From: CAYUEQ01 sp964443805 | Lineage (GTDB): Bacteria > Bacillota_I > Bacilli_A > RF39 > UBA660 | Length of the DNA stretch: 22,607 nt | Assembly (NCBI GenBank): GCA_964443805.1 | Contig: CAYUEQ010000011.1 | Location: 1 to 22,607 of the forward strand | Direction of reading: 5' to 3' | Notes under the pieces: generated by a model | The model's input: the letters and a program-made list of their open reading frames with translations, nothing else | Told to the model about the DNA's origin: nothing | Database searches by the model: none | In this document: one piece after another, positions 14,822-20,878 of the stretch | Layout of the letters: every line of letters begins with the position of its first letter | Position numbering within the stretch: the stretch's first letter is position 1 | Translations under genes and position numbers: made by a program

Positions 14822-15615
14822 TTTATTCCCTCCAATATTTTTTCATGTAATATACAATTTACTCCATCTAAGTTAAATTTATTATCACTTATACCTACTA
14901 AAAAAGATGTATTACTTTCTACTCCATTGATATATGCTTTCTTTGCTCTAATACACTTTAATAATTGATGATTATTTAATGAACTGTATGGTATAAAAAG
15001 TACATTATCAATTTTAACTTTATTTTTCAACATATTTTTTTCTACTAATATAACTGGTTTATTTAGATAGGGATCATATAATTGATTGCCTGTATCTAAA
15101 AAAGCACTAAGATTTAATTTTCGACCATTGTCAAACAAAACCTCTAAATTATAAATTTTAGAAAATACATTTTTATACTTCCGAGCTTGTCTAATATAAA
15201 TATATAGTATTACTGGTGAAAATATTAATAAAATTATAAAATTAATACTCATTCCATCATAATAAAATATTAAACCTTCATTTTTATAACTAAATTCTAA
15301 ACTAAGATAATATAAAAATCCTCCTAAGAGTATGCTACAAATATATAAACAAACTATATTAGTACTAAATACTTTAAAATTAACATATTTAAAGCTAATA
15401 AGAATCATTATTATACTAATTAACAACTTAGCTAAAAACAGAGTTAAATTAGTCATTTTAATGAATAAAAACACAATACTTAAACTTCCAATAAAAGCAG
15501 CTATTAATAATCTTAATAATTTTACATTTCTTTTTAAAATAATATTGACAACTAACAATAAAAGAAAATCAAAAGCAAAGTTAATAAAAAAAATAATATC
15601 CAAGTATACAATCAC
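14818..15615 (-). CDS. spoIIGA: SpoIIGA, membrane aspartic protease that activates SigE
   Basis: Processes pro-sigma-E at the sporulation septum after a forespore signal. Five hydrophobic segments occupy about residues 1-140, followed by a cytoplasmic protease domain whose catalytic motif is AFLDTGNQL (D174), with FIPYSSL and CIRAKKA downstream as in the family. At 265 residues it is shorter than the Bacillus protein (309), mostly at the C-terminus. The start is a GTG at 15613-15615, with TTGGTGAT a few bases upstream. It is the first gene of spoIIGA-sigE and is separated from ftsZ by two terminators and a Spo0A-box-like site. Confidence 0.93.
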   Translation of the reverse strand: MIVYLDIIFFINFAFDFLLLLVVNIILKRNVKLLRLLIAAFIGSLSIVFLFIKMTNLTLFLAKLLISIIMILISFKYVNFKVFSTNIVCLYICSILLGGFLYYLSLEFSYKNEGLIFYYDGMSINFIILLIFSPVILYIYIRQARKYKNVFSKIYNLEVLFDNGRKLNLSAFLDTGNQLYDPYLNKPVILVEKNMLKNKVKIDNVLFIPYSSLNNHQLLKCIRAKKAYINGVESNTSFLVGISDNKFNLDGVNCILHEKILEGIK

Positions 15616-15630
15616 TTTATCACCAATTTA

Positions 15631-15664
15631 ATTAAACCAAAAAAAAACATGTTAACATGTCGAA
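15631..15664 (-). promoter_or_regulatory. Possible Spo0A-controlled promoter of spoIIGA-sigE
   Basis: The plus strand reads TGTCGAAAAA from 15658, an exact Spo0A box (TGTCGAA at 15658-15664). On the minus strand the same bases give TCGACA (15663-15658), followed 21 bases later by TTTAAT (15636-15631). Bacillus spoIIG likewise has a Spo0A box on a -35 with an over-long spacer. Only one box is clear, and both elements share space with a terminator. Confidence 0.45.
15639..15660 (-). terminator. Second ftsZ terminator (palindromic)
   Basis: The perfect palindrome ACATGTTAACATGT (15660-15647) is followed on the minus strand by nine T. The loop is only TTAA, so the hairpin is tight or partly open. 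Confidence 0.7.
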
Positions 15665-15687
15665 AAAAAAGAAATGATTAACATTTC
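15663..15687 (-). terminator. First ftsZ terminator
   Basis: GAAATG-TTAAT-CATTTC (15687-15671) followed by eight T, directly after the ftsZ stop codon. Confidence 0.82.
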
Positions 15688-16767
15688 TTAAAAATCATCT
15701 CTATTTCTTAAAAATGGTGGAATATTTAAATCATCATCGTCATCTAAATCTAATCTTTCATACGATCTTTGAGATACATCTGTATCTGCGTATAAGTTTT
15801 CTGTATGAACATCATCAGAATCAAATCCTGTTGCGATAACTGTAACAATTACCTCATCATTTAAGTTTTCATTAATTACTGCCCCAAATATTGTATTTAT
15901 TTCTGAACCAGCAGCTTGTCTAACTACTTCTGCTGCATCTTCTGCTTCAAACAGAGTAAGTGAATTACCACCTGTTATATTTATTATTGCATCAGTAGCG
16001 CCTGTAATACTAGTTTCTAATAAAGGGCTTGATACAGCTTGTTTAGCAGCCTCTACAGCTCTATTTTCACCTACACCTAAACCAATACCTATTAAAGCAT
16101 TACCTTTGTTTTCCATTACTGCTTTAACATCAGCAAAGTCTAAGTTTATTAAACCTGATACAGCAATAAGGTCAGATATAGATTGTACTCCTCTATGTAA
16201 AACATTATCTACTTCTTTAAAAGCATCACTAATTGGAGTTGTTTTATCTATAATATCTTTTAATCTATCATTTGGGATAACGATTAAAGTATCGACATTT
16301 TTTCTTAACTCTTCTAAACCAAGTAAAGCTTGTTCAGTTCTTTTTTTACCTTCAAATTTAAATGGTTTTGTTACAATTCCAACAGTTAGCGCTCCCAAAC
16401 TTTGAGAAATTTCTGCTATTATTGGTCCTGCGCCAGTACCTGTTCCTCCACCAAGACCACAAGTTACAAAAACCATATCTGCTCCTCGCAGTGCTTCTTC
16501 AATTTCAGATCTACTTTCCATTGCTGCTTCACGACCAATTTCTGGATTAGCACCAGCTCCTAGTCCTTCTGTGATAGCTGCACCTATTTGAAGTTTATTT
16601 TCTGCAGGAGATGCATTTAAGACTTGCAAATCAGTATTTGCAACTATAAATTCTACACCTTTAACTCCTGATTCTACCATGCGGTTTACAGCATTACAGC
16701 CACCACCACCAACACCAATCACTTTAATTTTAGCTATTTGATCCATTTCTAAACCTAATCCGTACAT
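15688..16767 (-). CDS. ftsZ: FtsZ, tubulin-like cell division GTPase
   Basis: Polymerises into the Z-ring at midcell. At 359 residues it is slightly short, owing to a brief C-terminal linker. The N-terminal nucleotide site IKVIGVGGGGCNAVNRM (14-30), the GTP signature GGGTGTG (106-112), NTD (44-46) and the T7-loop segment INLDFADVKAVM are all present. The conserved C-terminal peptide is NIPPFLRNR, the docking site for FtsA and other partners, preceded by an acidic run of five Asp. AAGGAGA lies 7 bases before the ATG at 16765-16767. It follows ftsA by 12 bases in a two-gene division operon, without the usual mur genes or ftsQ/divIB upstream. Confidence 0.99.
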   Translation of the reverse strand: MYGLGLEMDQIAKIKVIGVGGGGCNAVNRMVESGVKGVEFIVANTDLQVLNASPAENKLQIGAAITEGLGAGANPEIGREAAMESRSEIEEALRGADMVFVTCGLGGGTGTGAGPIIAEISQSLGALTVGIVTKPFKFEGKKRTEQALLGLEELRKNVDTLIVIPNDRLKDIIDKTTPISDAFKEVDNVLHRGVQSISDLIAVSGLINLDFADVKAVMENKGNALIGIGLGVGENRAVEAAKQAVSSPLLETSITGATDAIINITGGNSLTLFEAEDAAEVVRQAAGSEINTIFGAVINENLNDEVIVTVIATGFDSDDVHTENLYADTDVSQRSYERLDLDDDDDLNIPPFLRNRDDF

Positions 16768-16779
16768 AATACACTCTCC

Positions 16780-18024
16780 TTAATTATCAAAAAAATAACC
16801 GAATATTTTTCCTACTATTGAATCATTTGATATATTTATTTTCTTACTATTTGGAGTACTTAACTCTTCTAGTTCTTCATAATTGAATATTGAAAACTTT
16901 TTATTTCTTAATTTTAATTTATCATTATAATATTTTATCATACCTATAGCACTACTATATTTATTGTTTCTTACTCCTAATATTGGAATTGTACCTAAAG
17001 ATATGTTTTTTCCATATAACTCTTCTAATATTATTGTAAAATCAGAACTCTCTGTAACTCCTCCTGTAAATATTATATAACTTATTTCTTTTTTTGTTAA
17101 GAGGTTAATTTGTTTTTTAACTAATTTCAATATTTCTTCTAATCTACTCATAGTTATAGTTGATATCTCATATTGATTTACATGTATGACATCACCTAGT
17201 TTATTAGTAATAGTTTCACTAGCACTACCTTGGGCCATTCTATTATGAGCTAGGGATAAATTTTCCTTTAAAAATCTAGAATCAGATCTATTTAATTTGT
17301 ATATAAATCCTATATCATTATCAATGCTGTTACCACCTAGTTCAATAACCTCTGTATTAGTAATTACACCTTTATTAAAAATACTTACTGTAGTTGTTTG
17401 ATCTCCAACATTTACTAATGCTCCAACTTTTTTATCTGTTTGTTCATTTTTAAATAAATGATAATCGCCAATTGAACCAAAGACAATATCAATTACTTCC
17501 ACTCCTATTTTATCAAAACAATTTAAAGTTGTACAGATGTCAGTTTTATCAGCACTAACTACCACTGTTTTTACGTCTAATTTATTACCTATCATTCTTC
17601 TAGGATGTAAAACCGGTTCATTATTGACATAAAACTTAACAGGAATAACTGCAACTAGTTCCATATCATCAGGTATTCTATTGTAAACTGAGCCTTGTAA
17701 TGCCCTAATAATATCTTTAGGTAAAATTGATTTATCTTCTCTATTAATAGTTGTAGTCCCTTCACCTATAACAAAGTTAGCACTTCTAGCAGGTACATTA
17801 ACTATAACTTTAGTAACTTTAATTCCAATTAATTCTTCAGTTTTTTTAAAACTAAGTTTTAAAGATTCAATTAAACTATTTTGATTAACTATTACTCCTT
17901 TTTTTATTCCCTTACTTGGAGTATCAGAAGCAGCTATAATATTTATTTTACGACCTCGAATTTCACCTACAACAATTTTGATAGAATTACTACCAAGGTC
18001 AACACTTGCTATGATTCTTCTCAT
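16780..18024 (-). CDS. ftsA: FtsA, actin-like membrane tether for FtsZ
   Basis: Binds FtsZ and the membrane to position the Z-ring and recruit later division proteins. At 414 residues it is normal length. The phosphate-1 motif is SVDLGSNSIKIVVGEI (7-22); the SHS2/1C domain spans about 84-165; the phosphate-2 segment is ALVNVGDQTTTVSIF, and IIFTGGVTE is the adenosine motif. The last residues SIVGKIFGYFFDN form the amphipathic membrane-targeting helix. AGGAGAG lies a few bases before the ATG. First gene of ftsA-ftsZ, with its own promoter after the rplT terminator. Confidence 0.98.
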   Translation of the reverse strand: MRRIIASVDLGSNSIKIVVGEIRGRKINIIAASDTPSKGIKKGVIVNQNSLIESLKLSFKKTEELIGIKVTKVIVNVPARSANFVIGEGTTTINREDKSILPKDIIRALQGSVYNRIPDDMELVAVIPVKFYVNNEPVLHPRRMIGNKLDVKTVVVSADKTDICTTLNCFDKIGVEVIDIVFGSIGDYHLFKNEQTDKKVGALVNVGDQTTTVSIFNKGVITNTEVIELGGNSIDNDIGFIYKLNRSDSRFLKENLSLAHNRMAQGSASETITNKLGDVIHVNQYEISTITMSRLEEILKLVKKQINLLTKKEISYIIFTGGVTESSDFTIILEELYGKNISLGTIPILGVRNNKYSSAIGMIKYYNDKLKLRNKKFSIFNYEELEELSTPNSKKINISNDSIVGKIFGYFFDN

Positions 18025-18050
18025 ATTTTCTCTCCTACTGTAATAAATTA

Positions 18051-18079
18051 ATTATACACTACTAACTTATAAAAGTAAA
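18051..18079 (-). promoter_or_regulatory. Promoter of ftsA-ftsZ
   Basis: On the minus strand TTTACT (18079-18074), 17 bases, and a perfect TATAAT (18056-18051), 26 bases before the ftsA ATG. Confidence 0.7.
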
Positions 18080-18081
18080 AG

Positions 18082-18104
18082 AAAAAAGGCGCTTTCACAC
18101 CTTT
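18082..18104 (-). terminator. Terminator of infC-rpmI-rplT
   Basis: AAAGGTG-TGAAAG-CGCCTTT (one G-U pair) then a T run on the minus strand. The rplT stop codon TGA lies in the hairpin. Confidence 0.85.
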
Positions 18105-18721
18105 TGGCTTATAAGTTTTATCAGATCTGCTTTTTTTAAAGTTGAATATCCTTTTAATCCATTTGCTTTAGCAATTTCTTTTAATTCAACTAAAGTTTTA
18201 GAACTGAAATCAACATTATCTGTTTTCTTTTCTTCTTTTACTTCTTTTTCTTCTTTTGTTGCTTTTACTTCTTTTGTTGCTTTTACTTCTTTTGTTTTTG
18301 TTATTTTTTCTACTTTTTCTTCTTTTACTTCTTCTTTTTTTATTGTTTTATTAGCTTTAGGTTCTTCTTTTAAAGCTTCTTTAGCTTGTTTTACAAGTAA
18401 GCTAAAAGCTGCAGGATCGTTTATTGCAATCTCACTTAACATTTTACGATTGATATCAATAGATGCTATTTTTAATCCATTAATAAATTTTGAATAGCTA
18501 ATATCATTTTCCTTACATGCTGCATTAATTCTTGTAATCCAAAGTTTTCTAAAATCTCTTTTTCTTTGTTTACGATCACGATATGCATAAGCACCTGAGC
18601 GCATTACTTGTTCTTGAGCAGTTCTAAATAAACGATGCTTAGAACCAAAATAACCTTTAGCTTGTTTTAATACTTTTCTTCTTCTATCTTTGGCAACAGT
18701 GCCACCTTTTACTCTAGTCAT
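18095..18721 (-). CDS. rplT: Ribosomal protein L20 with C-terminal Rho-N-like domain
   Basis: Residues 1-118 are a normal L20 (RVKGGTVAKDRRRKVLKQAK, YRDRKQRKRDFRKLWI, MLSEIAINDP), a large-subunit assembly protein that in Bacillus also represses its own operon. The protein does not stop there as usual. A Lys/Glu-rich tract (119-165) includes a 6-residue EVKATK repeat made by an 18-base DNA duplication. Residues 168-208, LVELKEIAKANGLKG and STLKKADLIKLI, match the pattern of the Rho termination factor N-terminal domain, a small nucleic-acid-binding helical fold. At 208 residues it is nearly twice the family length. The reading frame is continuous and ends at the operon terminator, so the fusion is genuine. 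It is the last gene of infC-rpmI-rplT. Confidence 0.96.
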   Translation of the reverse strand: MTRVKGGTVAKDRRRKVLKQAKGYFGSKHRLFRTAQEQVMRSGAYAYRDRKQRKRDFRKLWITRINAACKENDISYSKFINGLKIASIDINRKMLSEIAINDPAAFSLLVKQAKEALKEEPKANKTIKKEEVKEEKVEKITKTKEVKATKEVKATKEEKEVKEEKKTDNVDFSSKTLVELKEIAKANGLKGYSTLKKADLIKLISQKV

Positions 18722-18733
18722 TTAATTCACCAC

Positions 18734-18943
18734 CTATATAACATCTTTAAGTTTATCAACCATTGGTTTACTTAAAGTTCCTTGTTTTCTTCTTTGTCTA
18801 ACTTGTTTAGCAGAATCCTTATTAGTTTGGTGATTTCCACCAGCTTTTTTATAAGTAACTACTCCACTTTTTCTTACTTTCAACACCTTTTGAGATGCTT
18901 TATGAGATTTTTGTTTTATTTTTTTTACTTTTGCTTTTGCCAT
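18734..18943 (-). CDS. rpmI: Ribosomal protein L35
   Basis: Basic 69-residue large-subunit protein of the bL35 family, with the conserved KAKVKKIKQKSHKASQK start, the central GNHQTNK segment, and the LSK(P)MVDKLKDVI end. L35 family members often carry K-R-H-L in the middle; here it is less conserved but length and position fit. AAGGAAG lies upstream of the ATG. It sits between infC (16 bases) and rplT (12 bases), the normal order. Confidence 0.95.
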   Translation of the reverse strand: MAKAKVKKIKQKSHKASQKVLKVRKSGVVTYKKAGGNHQTNKDSAKQVRQRRKQGTLSKPMVDKLKDVI

Positions 18944-18959
18944 ACAAATACTTCCTTTC

Positions 18960-19496
18960 CTATTTTTTCGTAATTGGAGCTAAGAGAATAGACATATGTC
19001 GGCCTTCAAGTTTAGGTTTAGTTTCTATGACTGAAACATCTGCAAGTTCCTCTGCAAATTTTAAAAGAACATCTTTTCCTAATTCAGGATGAGATATAGA
19101 ACGTCCTTTAAATCTAATTGACCCTTTGATTTTATGTCCTTTTTCTAAATATGCTCTTGCATTTCTAGCTTTAGTATTAAAATCTCCAATATCAATTGTT
19201 ACAGTTAACCTATATTCCTTTAAATCTTTGTTACCTTCTCTTTGTCTTTTTTGTTGCTCTTTTATCTTCTTTTGTTTTTCATAACGATATTTATTATAAT
19301 CTGTTATTTTAGCAACTGCTGGAAGAGTTTTATCATTCATCAGCATTAAATCTAAACCAGCATAATTGGCTAAAGTTAATGCATCAGCAAGTTTTTTTAC
19401 TCCCATTTGTTCCCCATTTGGACCAATAACCATTAATTCTTCTACAGTTATTTGATCGTTAATAGGTAATTCTCCTTTTTTATTCGCTATTTTCAA
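18960..19496 (-). CDS. infC: Translation initiation factor IF-3
   Basis: Binds the 30S subunit, keeps subunits apart and rejects non-standard start codons. The N-domain has INDQITVEELMVIGPNGEQM, a basic linker YRYEKQKKIKEQQKRQRE, and the C-domain KGSIRFKGRSISHPELGKDV and EGRHMSILLAPITKK. Length, about 178, is normal. The start is uncertain. The TTG at 19496-19494 lies only one base after the ribosome binding site GGAGGTG. The ATA at 19490-19488 is 9 bases from the GGAGG core and would give ANKKGELPIND after the initiator, matching the usual family start. A rare start codon is known for infC and lets IF-3 limit its own synthesis. Operon: infC-rpmI-rplT. Confidence 0.96.
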   Translation of the reverse strand: MKIANKKGELPINDQITVEELMVIGPNGEQMGVKKLADALTLANYAGLDLMLMNDKTLPAVAKITDYNKYRYEKQKKIKEQQKRQREGNKDLKEYRLTVTIDIGDFNTKARNARAYLEKGHKIKGSIRFKGRSISHPELGKDVLLKFAEELADVSVIETKPKLEGRHMSILLAPITKK

Positions 19497-19504
19497 GCAC
19501 CTCC

Positions 19505-19628
19505 AAATAAATTAAAAATGGATACAATGTATCCACTTATATATAAAACCTTAATAAACTCACGGCTTTCGTAACCCATTGTCATTTAACAATCGGGTGG
19601 ATGTGGATACATCGCTTTCCTTTATAAC
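19505..19628 (-). promoter_or_regulatory. L20-type leader with alternative hairpins (infC operon)
   Basis: The untranslated leader can fold in two exclusive ways. ATGTATCCAC (19612-19603) pairs perfectly over 10 bases with GTGGATACAT (19536-19527), an antiterminator. The second strand instead forms the left arm of the terminator at 19514-19535. The region in between (ACCCGATTGTT, TGGGTTACGAAAGCCGTGAG) could make the L20-binding site. Bacillus infC-rpmI-rplT is known to be attenuated by L20 in this manner. The structure is seen; L20 binding is inferred from the family. Confidence 0.85.
19514..19535 (-). terminator. Attenuator terminator in infC leader
   Basis: TGGATAC-ATT-GTATCCA followed by five T on the minus strand, 10 bases before the infC ribosome binding site. 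Confidence 0.85.
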
Positions 19629-19634
19629 AAAATA

Positions 19635-19663
19635 ATTATATACAATATTATATGCTTTGTCAA
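19635..19663 (-). promoter_or_regulatory. Consensus sigma-A promoter of infC operon
   Basis: TTGACA (19663-19658), exactly 17 bases, TATAAT (19640-19635): both hexamers are perfect. It is the strongest promoter in the window, as expected for a ribosomal protein operon held back by attenuation. Confidence 0.93.
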
Positions 19664-19695
19664 CCATTTTCAGTGCATAATATTTAACTTTTTAT

Positions 19696-20345
19696 TTATT
19701 TGCTTTTTATATGAGTTTCCTCTATTTCATTAGTTTCAAATAATTTTTCTAAATCTTTTCTTGGTATATTTATTCGTTCATTAATTTCATGTAGTTGTCT
19801 GATATGATTAATCAAATTACTTTCACTCATTTTAAAAGTTGAAACTAAGAATCTATTTAAATAATTATTTATGTTAGTTTTTATAACTCCACTTTCAAAA
19901 TGTAAAAATTGATTGTTTTCATTAATATTGTTTAAATCTTTAAGTACTTGGTTAACTACTCTTTCTCTAAAATCTATAAACGATGTTGAATGCATTGGAT
20001 CTTTCAAATTATTGATAAATTTTTTCGTTAATTGGATTTTTTCTTTCATATCCATTTTCAATTTATCATCAGATTGATTTTCAAAAATGATTCCTTCTAT
20101 ATTATTTAAATATTCTACCCCTACTCGAGCAATACCATATTGAAATGTTTCTGTAATTGTTTTTTCAATAAATTTTAAATTGTACCCTAATTTATTTTGT
20201 AAATCTAATTTAAAGTAACTTTCAATTTCGATAAGTATTTTACTAACTGAATTTTACTATTAATATTTAAAGATTTAACTAATGTATTTTCTATTTCAAT
20301 TAATACATCATTAAATTCTTTAATCAATTGTTTGTTATTTTCCAT
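19696..20345 (-). pseudogene. Unknown helical protein, frameshifted partner gene
   Basis: An ATG at 20345-20343 opens MENNKQLIKEFNDVLIEIEN, continues to NINSK, and after 47 residues reaches a stop. A one-base shift in a run of four A (about 20252-20255) leads into a second frame, SVSKILIEIESYFKLDLQNK, which continues to the stop at 19696, giving about 216 residues in all. The whole is predicted to be helical and charged, with no membrane segment or known motif. It begins 8 bases after the stop of the gene at 20354, so the two form an operon behind thrS. The break lies in a short homopolymer, so a base-call error is as likely as a real mutation. Confidence 0.6.
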
Positions 20346-20353
20346 TTTATCAA

Positions 20354-20869
20354 TCACATTTTAACTCTATTATTTCTTAAATTACGATCATTAACAAATT
20401 GTTTACGAGCACTATAATGAGGATTTTCATTTAACATTGTTGGAGTATAAATATTTTCCGTTTGGTAACCTATTTGTTCTTTTAATGATTTATCTATAAT
20501 TAATAAAAGCGAAGTATCTATTATTTCTTTATCATTTTCTAACCAAGTATGTTCTCCATTTGGACTATTTCTAGTTCCAATTAATATTGGCAATAAACCA
20601 CCTGCTATTGAGATATTATTATAAGAATAACTTAATTGTTTAGAACATCCTGTACAATTTCCTTCATTACCACCTAATCTAAATATATCATAATAACTAT
20701 TTACTTCTGGATGCATAGATGCATAATTTTGGGCTTTAATTTTATCCCATTCATCATCACTAAAATATCTTATTTTACCCAATTCAATATTTTTTAAAAT
20801 AAAATCTTTAAACTCAGGGTTTAATTCAAATACTTTTTTTAAACAATCATAGCCCTTAAAATCTTTCAT
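20354..20869 (-). CDS. Unknown protein with Cys-His-Asp, transglutaminase-like motif
   Basis: A 171-residue cytoplasmic protein that I do not recognise by name. A helical first third leads to NCTGCSKQLSYSY (C72, C75), then GLLPILIGTRNSPNGEHTWLE (H107) and EIIDTSLLLII (D118). The order Cys, GxHxWLE, IIDTS is that of papain- or transglutaminase-like enzymes, so C72 or C75, H107 and D118 could form a catalytic triad. C72 and C75 could instead bind a metal. AAGGAG lies a few bases before the ATG, which is 9 bases after the thrS stop. The next gene begins 8 bases after it. The function of the pair is unknown, and the enzyme assignment is inference from motif order. Confidence 0.8.
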   Translation of the reverse strand: MKDFKGYDCLKKVFELNPEFKDFILKNIELGKIRYFSDDEWDKIKAQNYASMHPEVNSYYDIFRLGGNEGNCTGCSKQLSYSYNNISIAGGLLPILIGTRNSPNGEHTWLENDKEIIDTSLLLIIDKSLKEQIGYQTENIYTPTMLNENPHYSARKQFVNDRNLRNNRVKM

Positions 20870-20878
20870 AATTCTCCT

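Noticed and set aside
15332..15631. Open frame of 99 codons on the plus strand
   Set aside because: It lies antisense to the membrane part of spoIIGA and is rich in Ile, Asn, Lys and Leu as expected from AT-rich shadow sequence; no start signal.
16106..16405. Open frame of 99 codons on the plus strand
   Set aside because: Antisense to ftsZ; no ribosome binding site or recognisable domain.
18230..18345. Repetitive TTTTGTTGCTTTTACTTC tract as a possible CRISPR or satellite
   Set aside because: It encodes the Lys/Glu linker of L20 in frame; units are 18 bases with no spacers.
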